A stretch of 49,056 bases of DNA from Triparma columacea (GCA_030267965.1 BRYA01000363.1:3874-52929), one strand, 5' to 3'; positions 9,836-23,975 are shown, counted from the first letter of the stretch. Numbers and translations: made by a program. Notes: generated by a model from the sequence alone, not told the origin.

Positions 9836-11455
9836 TCACCGCCCACTTCTCTCCCCCATCGCTCTCCCTTCCACAAGCTTATTGGCGAAATCTGTCTTTT
9901 CGCTTTTAAGCATTTTTCTCTCCAAGTCCTGCAGGTCCTTCAAGACATCAGCCTCCCTGTTTTTGGTGTCCATGACCATCTCCTTGAACTCTTTCCGCTG
10001 CTTGTGGTACAGCTTCTTGAGATCCTTCGCTGTGCTCTCTGCCCTCCTCTCTGTCTCCCTGAACATGGCTTGCTCCTTCTTCCTGTCGATTCCGTTCTTC
10101 CCCCCACAATCAGACATCCATTGCGCCTTCCCTACGACCTTCTTGTTCTCGAAGGTGACGACAGGTCTTGTCGGCGAAAAGCTGAGTCCCACCTTGACCT
10201 CGAGTTGCCTGTTGTCCCCGTAAGTTCCAAATCCCTTCAAGTATGTTGCCATGAAGGGGCTGTGTTTCAAGACGTGGCTCATTCTGTGTGGGGGGGGTGG
10301 TTGAGTGAGTAATAAGTGACATGTAACGTAAGCTCCTCTTCCTCCCCTCTCTTCCCCCCCAACAATCTCACTCCTTCCCTCCCTCCCCCATCCCAATCTC
10401 CCCACGTTTGCTTCGTTGGAGTCCACTTACCTCACTGGCCTCATGTGCCCCTCCTCCACCCCCCCCCCTTCCCCTGCTCCCTCCCCCTTCAACTTCTCCA
10501 TCTGCTGCTTCAGTTTTCTTCTGCTCGTCGAGGGCGTTGATGGGTTCTCTCCTAGGTGCTTCATCCTTTCCGCCGCATTTGTCGTTTTAGTATCCTGAAA
10601 GTCATGCTCAAACACCCAGCTGTTGGCTGAGGAGCTCTTCTTGCTCGAGACGAAGCCTGTGGTCCACTCACTGCAAAGGTCCAGAACCTGCTGCTTGAAG
10701 TCGTCGTCGTCAATCTTTGACCGCGAGCGAGGGTACGCAGAGTTGAAGGACAGAAGGAGGGTGAAGGTCATGACGTCCGGAAAGTGCCCGAAAAAGTGGT
10801 CCTTCTTTGAGAACGGAATTTTCTCGAACATCCTCACAAAGTTTTTGCTGAGCCTCCTAAAGAACGGGTCATCATACCTGTGGTCGTCCTCGCCCCCCTT
10901 CTCCTCCTGCTGCATCTCATCCTCGCCCCTCTTCTTCTCCTCCTCCTCCTTCTCCCTCTTCTCCCGATTGATCTTTTCCTTGATCACGTGGACCATAACC
11001 CACCAGAACCCGTCGCTCACAATGTCCTGAAACTCGGGGAGTCCCAGGCTGTTATTCCAGAACCTCCTCCCTGAGCCCGCAGCGCCTGGGAAGGTCTGCA
11101 TTATGTCCTCACACACCCTAAGCCACTGAAAGTTGGGCGGCGGCATGACATTTCCGTCCTCATACTCTGGAATTGGAGCGTCCTCAACGGTCTGCGCTCT
11201 CCAGTTTGCCACACTCCCTGAACCCAAGGCTCCAGAACCAGATAAGGATGTTAGGAAGGCACCCTGGGTGGGCGACTGCGGAGACGAGCGCCCCTGCACG
11301 GAGCCCTCTTCGACCGTACTGCCCGAGTTCTTGACCAAAATCCTTCCGCTCTTCGCCCCTTTTGATGCTGCTGCTGTTGGAGACAACCGACCCAGGGGCG
11401 GTTGAGGGGAGGAGGTGTGGGCCCGGATAGATACCGACTTTTTCATGGACCTCAT
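9836..11455 (-). CDS. FAM227-family protein
   Basis: Two exons, 10431-11455 and 9836-10283, join in phase (PV-R-MSHVLKHS) to give 490 aa. The conserved FAM227 region spans about residues 135-300: PEFQDIVSDGFWWVMVHVIKE, then after a Glu/Lys-rich insert DPFFRRLSKNFVRMFEKIPF, KDHFFGHFPDVMTF and SAYPRSRSKI. After the splice the SPFMATYLKG block matches the family's C-terminal segment. The remainder is a charged coiled coil. The N-terminal 90 residues are Ser/Pro-rich and probably disordered. The biochemical role is not established; in animals the family is associated with ciliated or testis tissue, so a flagellar role is an inference. It is divergent from the 5'-nucleotidase gene, with 201 bp between starts. 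Confidence 0.82.
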
Positions 11456-11656
11456 GGTGGGGAGTTTCCTCTTGGGAATGAAGCGTACGTAGGCGTTTGG
11501 CGGGATTCAAGGGATGCCAGGTGAAAGTCTGGCTCTTCCTCAGTTTGCTTTCGGATTGTTCGGAGATCGGAGATCGGAGATTGCCAGATCTGATCTCGCC
11601 GTGGCACAACAACCCTGAAAACACCGTCAGAGTCCTGGACGAAGTCCACCAGCTCA

Positions 11657-12713
11657 ATGCCACAACTGGCCCCCAGTTCTGCCGCAAACCGAGCGCTATC
11701 GATCGTGAGTTCTCTTCTCTCTAACAGCAACATAAAGCTTAGCGACGAAATCGATACTCGAAGAAAAATTGAAAGGTTTGTCGAGGGAGGAAGATCACAG
11801 ATAGCTGTTGTTACAGATTTCGGTAGAACGGTCACGACGGGGGCATCGTTGAGCACCCATGCAATAGTTCAGAAGTGTAGCACTTGCCCTAAATTCCAAA
11901 AGGAGAGCAAGGAAAACTATGACAGTGTTTACCCCATAAAGAGAGATCCAAGCATCCCGCTGTCCACCAAGATCCCCCTGATGCGCGAATGGTACAACAA
12001 AACCCACGCCCTCATGGCCTCGGTCGGCATTACGAGGACCATGGTAAAGGACGTGATAGCCCAGAGGTCGGGGGAAGACTTTGACCCGGGAAATGGAGGG
12101 ATAAGGATACGGGAGGGTGCGGTAGGTGAGATGGAGTGTGGTGGAGCGAGGAGCAAGAAGCAGGAGGAGCAAGGCGACGACTTGCCGCTCGTCACGTTGC
12201 TCCTCACGTTCTCTCCCCTCGCTGCTCTTCACTTCGCTCATCACAGAATTCCTCAACTGGCTGGGGGTCGTAAAGGTCAAGACCCTGGTTTTTTCGGGTG
12301 GACTGAGGGACGTTGTAGAGGACGTTCTCGAGCACTTTCACGTTGTCCCTCGTCCCTCCCTTTCCGTCGTGGGCAATGTGATGGTCTGGTTTGACGAGGG
12401 CGTCCTGGTTGACTTTGAAGACTCGGAGGAATCAGGACATGGCCTGATTCACATGTGCAACAAGAACGTCACCAGGGCACCGGAGGGCTGGCAGGAGGGT
12501 GTCGAGAACGTGCTGGTCTTGGGGGACTCCACCGAGGACGCGACAATGGCGGATGGAGGGAAGGACTTCAGGGCTGTTTTGAAGGTGGGTTTTTGTAACG
12601 ATTTGACGGAGGAGAAGGCAACCAGGTACGAGGAACATTTCGACATCGTTGTTGATGGGAGGGAAGGCTTCGGTTTTATCAAGGAGATGATATTATCGAT
12701 TGTAAGAGACTAA
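11657..12713 (+). CDS. cytosolic 5'-nucleotidase III (P5N-1) family protein, motif I altered
   Basis: Two exons, 11657-12125 and 12247-12713, join in phase (A-V-E-FLNWL) to give 311 aa, the usual family length. P5N-1 enzymes are HAD-fold phosphatases that dephosphorylate pyrimidine monophosphates. Recognisable blocks are MREWYNKTHALMASVGI, LVFSGGLRDVVEDVLEHF (motif II), HMCNKN, and VLVLGDSTEDATMADGG with the motif III/IV Asp residues, then VGFCNDLTEEKATRYEEHFD. Motif I reads VVTDFGRTVT (Asp54, Gly56) where the family has Asp-x-Asp. The second Asp, the general acid, is therefore missing (codon GGT). Ser in the family's SAG motif is kept, with Gly following. It may be a low-activity enzyme or a nucleotide-binding regulator. 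A sequencing error is possible because a single base separates Asp from Gly. Confidence 0.85.
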
Positions 12714-12856
12714 TAGGATGAAGGGGGATTGTTGTAAGGAAGTAGCTTCTTAATTTTTACCTGGGCCATCTGCTTTTTCAGGCAATCCGATTTCTTCCAC
12801 CCCAACGACTACCAATCCCCGCATCGTAGACGAGATCAGACTTAAAATCGATTCGA

Positions 12857-14850
12857 ATGGGCGCCGCGGCCTCTGCCAACTCGGGTGCAAGTGCTCAAGA
12901 TGAACTCCTCTCTACGAGCGAGATGCTCGCCCGCACCTTTGCTGCCATCTCCTTCCCTGACCTTCACAAGATTCAGGTTCGTTTTGCGAGAGCGCGCGTC
13001 CCTTGTTACTACCCATCTGCCTCACCCCTCCGTTTCCCCCTTCCCCCTAGTCATTTCATTCTTCCTCGGCGCCCCCACTCGAGGCTGCGAAAGTGCCCCC
13101 TATATTTGCGGCAATCTTTGGTAAGGGTAATTTCTTTATAGATCTTGTAGAGGGAGAGGATGGCGACGATGGACCAGTTGCAATAATGTCGATGGGTAAT
13201 GATGACCATGACCATGACGAGGAGGGGGGGGAGGGGGGCGTGGGGGCGGAAGATGAGAAAGATGAAGGGAAGGAAAGACTCCTTCAGCCAACCCCTGGTC
13301 TTGACGAGGAGGGGGGGGAGGGGGGCGTGGGGGCGGAAGATGAGAAAGATGAAGGGAAGGAAAGAGTCCTTCAGCCAACCCCTGGTCTTCAAACATCGCC
13401 ACCGTACGAAGGCCACTTCGTCCTCAAGGTTGCCAACGATGTGATTATAATCGAGGATGTCACTAGGCCGAATGATGATGGCTGGACTCCTCTGCACGCT
13501 TGCTGCCACTCCTTCACCACCTCATCCGCGGCGCTTTCCATCATTTCGCACTACAAGGATACAAACTGTCTACTGGACTCGAGAACTATAAATGGTCCTG
13601 GCGCTTACAACGGGGGCTGGACAGCTTTGAATATGGCTTGCGCTTACGGCCTCGAGTCTGTGGCGATTGCCTTGCTTGACGCCGGCGCCGACCCTAACTT
13701 GAAGAACGACCATGACATGACGGCCTTGCACGAGTGCTGCTACAGGGGATACAAGGTCATTGCTCAAGCACTCCTGACCAAAGGGGTGGACGTCAATCAC
13801 GTTCCTGACGAGATGAAATTCAGGGGGCAACCTTTCTCGAGGCCTCACCCGACGACTCCCCTGGGGGAGTGCGCGCGTTGCGGCTTCTCTGAGCTCGTCT
13901 TGCTTCTCATTAACTTCGGGTGCGACGTCAACATGACCAACAGCAAGAAGTGGACCGCCCTTCACGAGGCCTGTTATTGCAACCAATTCTCGACAGTGAA
14001 GACACTTCTAGCTGAGGGCGCGGATGCAACCATGCGGACTGACAAGAACGCCCTGCCTTACCATCTCGCAGTTACGGAAAGTATAAAGGGTTACTTGAGA
14101 AACTACGGGGGCAATGGCGCCGTCCCTGAGGAGGATGACGTGCCAGATGGCTTGTTCCAGGGCCTGGGATGGGGTGGGGGGGGATGGACGTTTAACTTCG
14201 GGGATGATGAGGAAAGAGATGAGGACGACGAGGATGAAGACTACCAACCCGGAGAAGATGAGGACGAGGGGGAAGAGGAGGAAGAGGAGATTGCACGTGT
14301 ATTTGATGATGCCGATGAGGAGGAGGCGAAGGAGCCTGAAGAAGAGCTCATCAACAAAGGCGGACTCCTTGGCGACCTCCCGCCACTTACCCCAAGTCCG
14401 AGCAAGAAGGATAAACCCGCAAGCAGCAACAAGAAGAAGAAGAAAAAGAAGAAGAAAGAGAAGATGAGGGGAAATGATAAGACTGCTCAATTGTCCTCCA
14501 TGCCCGACTACAGCGACGTTCCAAATTCAGAGGTGCCAGAGAAGTACAAGTGCCAAATCGGAAAAAAACTCTTGCTGCGCCCTATAGTAACGCCATCGTC
14601 GCTTCACTTTGAATCAACGCTTCTGATGGAATGGTTCAAGCGGCAAGGGTCCGTTTGCCCCATCACGGGTGTGCCTTTAGGTAAAAGTGAGTGTCATGCC
14701 GACAAGGAGCTTGCCAAGGAAATCCGTGTTTGGGTGGAGGGTTGGAGGAAAACACGGAGAGAGGAAGAAATTACGGCGGAGGCGACTGTGGCAGGCAAAA
14801 AAGATAATAGGGCAAGTTCTGACGATGGCGATGGGCTGTATGACTTCTAA
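12857..14850 (+). CDS. ankyrin-repeat protein with C-terminal U-box
   Basis: Two exons, 12857-12976 and 13051-14850, join in phase 0 to give 639 aa. The N-terminus MGAAASANSGAS is a good N-myristoylation candidate, which suggests membrane tethering. Ankyrin repeats span about residues 145-340 (DDGWTPLHACCHS, NGGWTALNMACAYGLESVA, DMTALHECCYRGYKVIA, KWTALHEACYCNQFSTV). They are followed by a long acidic stretch, a poly-Lys run of about 10 and a U-box (about 530-605: VPEKYKCQIGKKLLLRPIVT, WFKRQGSVCPITGVPL). The U-box predicts E2 binding and E3 ubiquitin ligase activity, with the ankyrin repeats choosing the substrate. The U-box Pro and CPITG core are intact. A 29-codon tandem duplication lies at 13216-13389. 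The gene starts 143 bp after the nucleotidase stop in the same direction. Confidence 0.85.
13216..13389. repeat. 87-bp in-frame tandem duplication in the ankyrin/U-box gene
   Basis: Two copies (13216-13302 and 13303-13389) differ at one base (C versus G in GAAAGACTCC/GAAAGAGTCC). Each encodes 29 residues beginning DEEGGEGGVGAEDEKDEG, differing only at Leu/Val. The near identity points to a recent event or an assembly-sensitive repeat. Confidence 0.95.
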
Positions 14851-14867
14851 TCAAACAGACAAAGTCT

Positions 14868-17800
14868 TTAACCCTCCAATCTCGAGTCTTCGACCATTGC
14901 GTAAAAGCTCCCATGTTTGTCCTTCAAAAGCTCAGATGGCGCCCCATACTCAAGAATCTCGCCGGCTCCGAGAACAAGCACCTTGTCATATTCCATTACC
15001 GACTCAAGCCTGTGCGCAATGCTAAGAACGGTTGAGCCGGCGAAGCACTTCTTGACCGCCTCTTGCAACTTTACGTCCGTAAGCGGGTCGACGTTTGCTG
15101 CGCTCTCGTCCATAATTAGAATCTTGCACTTGGTCAAAATTGCGCGGCTCAGACAGAGCAGCTGCCTCTGCCCAACGCTGAAGTTCCCTCCCCCGCTGCT
15201 GCACATGTAGTCGAGGCCCTCGCCGAGGCCTTTAATGACACCTTTCATCTGCACAATATCTAGCGCGTCCCATATGGCCGAGTCCTCGTACTCTCCGAAA
15301 GGATCCAGGTTATCCTTTAGGCTGACATTAAACAACGTGGGGGTCTGTGGGATGACGGCGAACTTCTTTCTAAACGCTCGCAACGGGACCTTAGAGGTGT
15401 CTACCCCGTCGACCGTCATGGTGCCTTCGACCACATCCAGAAGCCTCATGATGACCTGAAGTAGCGTGGACTTGCCGCTACCAGTCCTTCCGACAACCCC
15501 CACCTTCTCCCCACCCTTGATCTCGAAGGAAATTCCCTTCAAGGCGTACTCCAGGGAGGCCCTGTACTTCGCCTTGACATTTAAGAACGTCATGCCTCCC
15601 TCCTGCGGCCAGTCCTCTGAGACCTCGACCGCCTCGGCTGGATCTTCAATGTTGTCAAGGTTACTCTCAGGTTCGAGGTCTGCAAACTCGAGAATACGCT
15701 TCGACAAGGGTGAGGGTGTGGGGTGAGAATAAAAGCGAGTGTTGTGTATCTTGTAGGAAGTATGAACGAGTGCCGTTTTCGTTTCTAGTCCGCTCACTTC
15801 GTTCCTTGTTCGATCTCACCTCAACAGAGATTAGCATATTTTCAGCCTCCGCGCTCTGTCTGACAGTCCACTGGAACAAACCGGCGAGCTGAATAAGGAA
15901 CGTCAAAGCCAACCCGAGGATTGCGGGCTCAATGTTGAAACCAGTGTGGTGACGACAGATGACCGCAAGGTAACACGCCGCCATCAGCAGGCCCAGGCAG
16001 ATTGCATCGAGGCGGAAGCCGAGCCACCTTGTGCACGCCAGCCAGGCGAAGAATGCCCGCAGGTTCTCATCATGTCTTGATTGGAACTCCTTACTAAAGA
16101 ACTTCTCGGCTCCCTCGAAAGTGCGAATGGTGGAGAGGCCCGACAAAGACTCAGACAGGGCCGTGTACACCGGGGAACGGGTTGCCGACTCGATCCTCTT
16201 GATCTCCCTCGATGCCTTGATATAAACCCGCCTTAGTCCAACAAAGTAGTACGCCAAGAACGGAACTGCCGTCAGGACGATTGGAAGGGCATACGCTGCA
16301 GTAACGACGGAGCCGAGCGTCATCAAACCGCATAGCATGAAGTCGAAGATTGTCGCGACGAGTTGGTCATCGGTGATTCCAACATCGGCGGAAAAGCGAT
16401 TCAGGATAAGGCCGAGAGGGCGGGTATCAAAAAAAGATATTTTGGTGGAGAGGACAGCGCGAGTCATCTTGGAGTGAAGGTTGAAGGCAGCGTTCAGAAG
16501 GCGGTGGAAGGAGTTCGTGCTGCGGATGAAGCCAAGGACAATGGTGACGCCAACGAGAACCCAAATGGTGGCGAGTGTGGAGGCGGAGCGTTGCTCGGAG
16601 GGGCTGCGAAGGGTTACGGCGCGAAGGGTTACGTTAGCATTTAATATGTCGTGGAATTTCCCTTCTACTTCATTCTCGCTCGTCCTCACCTCTTCTCAGC
16701 CCACTTTCCAAGTTCCGCCATTGTCCAGATTAACAACGCTTGCCCTCCCAGCATCGTCAGCATGACGCCGGCGAAAGGGTAGTACGTGTTGGAATTTGAC
16801 ATTGCCCTCAAGTACGTCTTGAAGGTCGCCGCTGAGATTTTTCCAATCGCAGTGTCCTCGGTGGCTGACGTCATGCCCCCGACCTCTCCGTTGCTGTCCT
16901 CAGTAGGTGGTGGAGGGGGGGGGAGAAGGGGGTCTTCTTCGTTGGGGGTTGAGTCACTAAGCTCTTTTGCCTTCCTCGATTTCTTCGTGTTCTTTGTCTG
17001 CTCAGGAGCAGCCCCGGAAATCAGTCTCCCTTCAGAGAGGCTGATGCACTCCTCGTAGGTGCCCTCCCCCCTGATCTCCCCGTCTAGGACGAGCACGTTG
17101 TTTGATCCTACGATGGGGTCCCTGCAGAACTGGTGCTGATGAGAGACGAGGATGATAGAGGACTTAAGTCGATTTAGCAGAAGTTTGACGAGAGCTTCTT
17201 CCCATATCTTCCTCATGACCTTGACATCGACCGCGCTCATGATATCGTCTAGTACAATGACGTCCGGCTTCTCGTAGAGAGCGCGAGCCACACCGATCCT
17301 TGCTTTCTGTCCCCCGCTGAGGTTCACGCCTCTATCCCCTACAACGGTTTTGTCCCCCTCCGTAAGTGCCTCAAGGTCAACGTCCAGGGCCACCGCTGAG
17401 ATGACCTCCTGGTACCACTTTGAGTCAAAGGGCTTCCCGAAGAGAACGTTCTCCTTGATGGTGGCCGACACGATGAAAGGCTGCTGAGGGGCGTAGGCGA
17501 GGGTGCCGTTGACCGAGACAGAGCCGGTGTGGGGGTGCTGGTCACCGATGATGGCAGAAACGAGAGCGGACTTTCCACCCCCTACCGGGCCAATGACGAG
17601 CTTGATGGTGCCCTTCTCGACCTTGAGGTTGACATTTCCGATGGCCCTGACACCGCTGACATCATCATCCCAATAAGTTGTCACGTCATTCAATTCCACC
17701 GCCAAATCCTCCTCGTCCTCAATCGTCTTGACCTTCCTCCCGCTGACCTCCTCCGTCCTCATGAACGCCTCAATCCTTGTGATGGTGACAGCGACCTCGC

Positions 17801-19060
17801 TGACCCCCATGATGCCGAGGCTGAAGAACTTGGTCATTGTGAATTGCACAATGTTGACCAGGGTTATGACGGTAAAAACATCGGAAGCCGTGAGCGTCTC
17901 GTCCATGAGCTGCGTCTTGGCGGTAAATATGACCGCCGCGATGACGACGTTGCAGACAAAGAAGAGAGCTTCGTTGTAAGCCTTCAGGTTGTTGGCGTCG
18001 GCCAGGGCCTTAATCTCCTCGCGGCGGACGGCCTCGATTCTCTCCTCGAAGGACCTCTCCCAGACGCTCATCTTCATCAGCCTCGAGCCTCCCACTGCCT
18101 GACTGATCAGCTCGACACGGCGGTCGGTAATCTTGGCGACCTTGGCGCGAACGGTCGCAAACTTCTGGGAGAGATGGTACTGAAGGGGGACAAAGAGGAG
18201 AAGCAGGATGTAGCCGATCCCGAATGACCAACCAATGAGGTTGACTCCAATGGCCAACACGGCCAAAGCCTCGATGGGACCGAAGAGGAGATAGGGTAGG
18301 AATATCGCGGCTAGGAAGAATCTCTCGACATCGTTGGTCGCCAGGTTCTGCACCACTCCCCCCTTGTTGTGTGTGCTCTTGAGGCGGAGGCACTTTCTAT
18401 AGATGCTCGCAATGGCCCCGTTCTTGTACTGCATCCCGAGCCGCCAGGTCGCGAAAAAGTAGATATGATGGGCGAACATTACATAGATGGAGCAGCCCAC
18501 GATGGCGGAGGCCCAGAGGTAACCGGAGGAAGCGGGGGAATCTGGGGAGGCAATGTGACGGATTAGACCACCGAGCGCCAGGGCTTGGAGGATGTGGGCG
18601 GCGGACTCTAGGACAAGGATTATCTGAGTGTACTTCGTCCTGCGAGGAAGGAGGCGGTAAAAGGTGGGAGAAGGGTTAAGAGGTGACAGAGAGGTGACAA
18701 AAAGGTGCAAACTCCTCACCTCTTGACGTAATGATAGAATATACCCTTCAGGAGGGACTTCCCAGCCACTCCGTCCTGTATAGCATCCTCGACGATCCTA
18801 TCAAACATGTTTCCGAGCTCCACGCTGCTGTCTGAGGGGGTAATCTCAGGCATATCAAGGGTGGTGAGTGGCCTAGTAATTCCTAGCTCAATGAGCGGAT
18901 AAGGCCACCGCCATAAGAGACGCGATATGAAAGATGCATTATCAATAGCGGAGGGTGGGCGCGTTTGGATGGGAGGTGAGGATTGTTGGGAAACATTGTT
19001 CACTCCTTCGCCCTCAGGAGGTGACTCAGTCATTGTTTTCGTGGCCTTAGAAGCGCACAT
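14868..19060 (-). CDS. ABC transporter, subfamily C (MRP type), full length
   Basis: Four exons, 18720-19060, 16690-18639, 15820-16603 and 14868-15698, join in phase to give 1301 aa with TMD1-NBD1-TMD2-NBD2, a 'short' ABCC without TMD0. The N-terminus has the ABCC linker ASFISRLLWRWPYPLIELG. NBD1 has Walker A GPVGGGKSAL (near 467), signature LSGGQKARIG (554) and Walker B IVLDDIMSAVD (576), with Asp in place of the catalytic Glu, as usual in ABCC NBD1. NBD2 has GRTGSGKSTLL (1098), FSVGQRQLLCLSRA (1198) and ILIMDESAANVD with Glu (1221), so one consensus ATPase site is expected. A Pro-rich linker (LLPPPPPPT) lies between NBD1 and TMD2. Likely substrates are glutathione or other organic-anion conjugates, at the plasma membrane or vacuole. 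It is convergent with the U-box gene, with 17 bp between stops. Confidence 0.95.
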
Positions 19061-19399
19061 GTAGATTTAAAAGTAAATTTACGGAGTGATGTTTATGATT
19101 TAGACGCGACGAGAGGCTTTTCTGTGGTCTGTCGTAAGAAAATGGGATTTTGGTTTTTTTTGAGACAAAATCCAAGTTTTCACACCCAATACAAACCTCT
19201 CTGACGTAAGAGCGTATTCGCTGGGTTAGAGTTAGTTGCGTGGTGGATAGCTATCTAATTGGACTGTCAAGTGGTATTTGGAGCTGATTTACTGGCACAT
19301 TTCGGAAAAATTGAGCCACAAAACAAAATCCATTGGCCGAGACTAACGGAGTAGACCTCATTTCTACCTCGCAACGTCATCATACGATAATTAAATAAT
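19061..19399. other. divergent promoter region, ABCC / SRPK
   Basis: A 339-bp spacer between the leftward ABCC start (19060) and the rightward kinase start (19400). It is more AT-rich than the flanking coding DNA and includes a T-run at 19147-19160. It must hold both promoters. No motif is distinctive enough to name. Confidence 0.55.
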
Positions 19400-22495
<3,096 letters not shown>

Positions 22496-22510
<15 letters not shown>

Positions 22511-22607
22511 AGTTGAGACATTGCTATGTAACGAGATATTTTTTCTACGACGGGTTGATTCTAAAAAGGTTGAGAAATTGCTATTGTAACGAGAATATAC
22601 TTCTTAG
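22496..22607. repeat. imperfect tandem duplication at the SRPK 3' end (56-bp unit)
   Basis: The sequence GGGTTGATTCT...GTTGAGA.ATTGCTAT.GTAACGAGA is present twice: from 22496 (covering the last kinase codons and stop) and again from 22552. The copies differ by scattered substitutions and one- or two-base indels. The second copy is entirely non-coding and lies between the convergent SRPK and actin-related genes. Confidence 0.85.
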
Positions 22608-22627
22608 CACAGAATCCCCGCCCTTAA

Positions 22628-23932
22628 CTACAGCATAGCATCCCTCATACACCCCCCCCCCTCCTCCCTCCACCTCTCCTTGCTGACCCACATGCCTTTA
22701 AAGGTGCTCAAGCTTGCCAGAATCGACCCTCCAACCCACGCCGCGTTCTTCCTCTCCTCCGTCGCGCTCAGCCTCAGCGTAGTGTGTGGTGGGGAGAGGC
22801 CTCGAACCTCCTTGAGTACCCTCTCAGGTAGTCCCGGCATCATGGTTCCCCCCCCCACGAGTTCGATGCTCTCAAATAACCTAGCCCTAACGTCCACGTC
22901 ACAACTCATCACCGACCTGTGGAGAAGCCTGTGCACGCCGGGCTCCTCGCTACCGGTGTACTCGGAAGGGTTGAAGAGAACCTCGGCGGGCTGCGTGCGG
23001 AGGGTTGGGGGGAGAGTTACGGGGGTACCGTCTGGGAGAAGCCACTGCGCGTCCTCCGTTGAGGAGGTGTCAACGCTTACATAACAGCAGTCCTCTTTCA
23101 TACGACGGACCATATGGTACTCGGCTGAGGTTGTTAGGGATAGGCCTGTGGAACGGGTCAACAGCTTCTGGAGAACGTCGGTCGTGCGACGACCACCGAT
23201 TGAGGAACCGAGGATGGAATGGTGGAGACCTAAGCCCTCGTATATTGGGGTCACCTGACAACCGGAGTCGCCGATGTCTAGGACAACGCCGGTGGTCTTT
23301 CCAGTGGAGTAGAGGCTTAGCACGCCGGCTGGGCCGAAAAATATGGCAGGGCTGTTGAGGTACTCAAACATGAATTCAGCGAGACTGCAGCGGTTTCCTA
23401 CTAGGTTTACTGCTGTGGGGTTCTCCGTCAGCAGGACCGGGTGCTCGGTGGAGGCGGAGAGGACGTTGAGTTTGGACAGACCGTGGTTTACTAGGGTGTG
23501 GAGATCGGAATGGGATTCTACGGCACCGTTGTAAGATATGGGCTGAGAGAGGGTGAAGGCTCCGGGGTGGTTTGAGACGGACTGAGATTGGGGGGGGGTT
23601 GGGGGGGTTGGGGGGGTTGGGGGGTTGGGGGGGTTGGAGGGGTAGGGTGTAGGGTGTAGGGTGTAGGGTGCAGGTTTATATCTAAATGTAATATCTCCAT
23701 GTTGGCACTCGATGTTGTCCCTCACCTGACCACAATACACATCGTTATCTTCATTTCTCCCCTTGTTTGATGTCTCTTTCTCTAGAGCTCCTCCTGGTAT
23801 GACTCTTTTGTGTTTAATTCTTCCTAAAATAGAGTCATATGTATACTTTGGTGATGTCCCTCCTGCAAAGCCTACTTTACTACTAAGGCTTCCAATATCC
23901 ATTACAATTGGTTGGAGATGTAGGTCGGTCAT
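22628..23932 (-). CDS. divergent actin-related protein (Arp)
   Basis: A single exon of 434 aa. Actin-fold signatures are in order: phosphate 1 loop IVMDIGSLSSKVGFAGG near the N-terminus; phosphate 2 loop VVLDIGDSGCQVTPIYEG near the middle; adenosine block IELVGGGTMMPGLPERV; and the C-terminal actin block AAWVGGSILASLSTFKGMWV followed by SKERWREEGG. The first domain is remodelled. A Pro/Thr-rich insert of about 35 residues (HPTPYPSNPPNPPTPPTPP region) replaces part of the actin subdomain 1/2 region, and its coding DNA is a minisatellite. The phosphate loops are not canonical actin. The C-terminus looks most like conventional actin or Arp1 but the subclass is not assignable by eye. It could act in dynactin, chromatin remodelling, or as a diverged cytoskeletal protein. 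Confidence 0.83.
   Translation of the reverse strand: MTDLHLQPIVMDIGSLSSKVGFAGGTSPKYTYDSILGRIKHKRVIPGGALEKETSNKGRNEDNDVYCGQVRDNIECQHGDITFRYKPAPYTLHPTPYPSNPPNPPTPPTPPTPPQSQSVSNHPGAFTLSQPISYNGAVESHSDLHTLVNHGLSKLNVLSASTEHPVLLTENPTAVNLVGNRCSLAEFMFEYLNSPAIFFGPAGVLSLYSTGKTTGVVLDIGDSGCQVTPIYEGLGLHHSILGSSIGGRRTTDVLQKLLTRSTGLSLTTSAEYHMVRRMKEDCCYVSVDTSSTEDAQWLLPDGTPVTLPPTLRTQPAEVLFNPSEYTGSEEPGVHRLLHRSVMSCDVDVRARLFESIELVGGGTMMPGLPERVLKEVRGLSPPHTTLRLSATEERKNAAWVGGSILASLSTFKGMWVSKERWREEGGGCMRDAML
23589..23672 (+). repeat. G-rich minisatellite (G-quadruplex-prone), within Arp coding region
   Basis: Plus strand: GGGGGGGTT-type units, then GGGGTTGGGG variants, then four tandem copies of the 7-mer GTGTAGG ending near 23672. 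On the minus (coding) strand it gives the Pro/Thr/Leu-rich insert of the actin-related protein. It has well over four closely spaced G-runs. Confidence 0.9.
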
Positions 23933-23935
23933 GTT

Positions 23936-23975
23936 GTATATATGTGTGTGTATGTGTGTGTATGTATGTGTGATA
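23936..23975. repeat. TATG/TGTG microsatellite
   Basis: A TATATGTGTGTGTATGTGTG... run immediately upstream of the Arp start codon, that is, in its 5' UTR or promoter. Confidence 0.85.

Noticed and set aside
9159..9839. 226-codon minus-strand frame covering RPS7
   Set aside because: Shadow created by the strongly biased codons of RPS7.
10623..11030. Plus-strand frame antisense to FAM227
   Set aside because: Mirror of the well-supported FAM227 coding exon; Ser/Phe-rich and without domains.
14008..14490. Minus-strand frame rich in Leu/Phe opposite the ankyrin/U-box gene
   Set aside because: Antisense reading of acidic and poly-Lys codons produces artificial hydrophobic sequence.
17529..18227. 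232-codon plus-strand frame antisense to ABCC
   Set aside because: Lies wholly within the ABCC coding exon and has no domain.
23589..23672. Interstitial telomere repeat
   Set aside because: The units are GTGTAGG and GGGGGGTT variants, not a regular TTAGGG-type array, and they are in frame within a protein gene.
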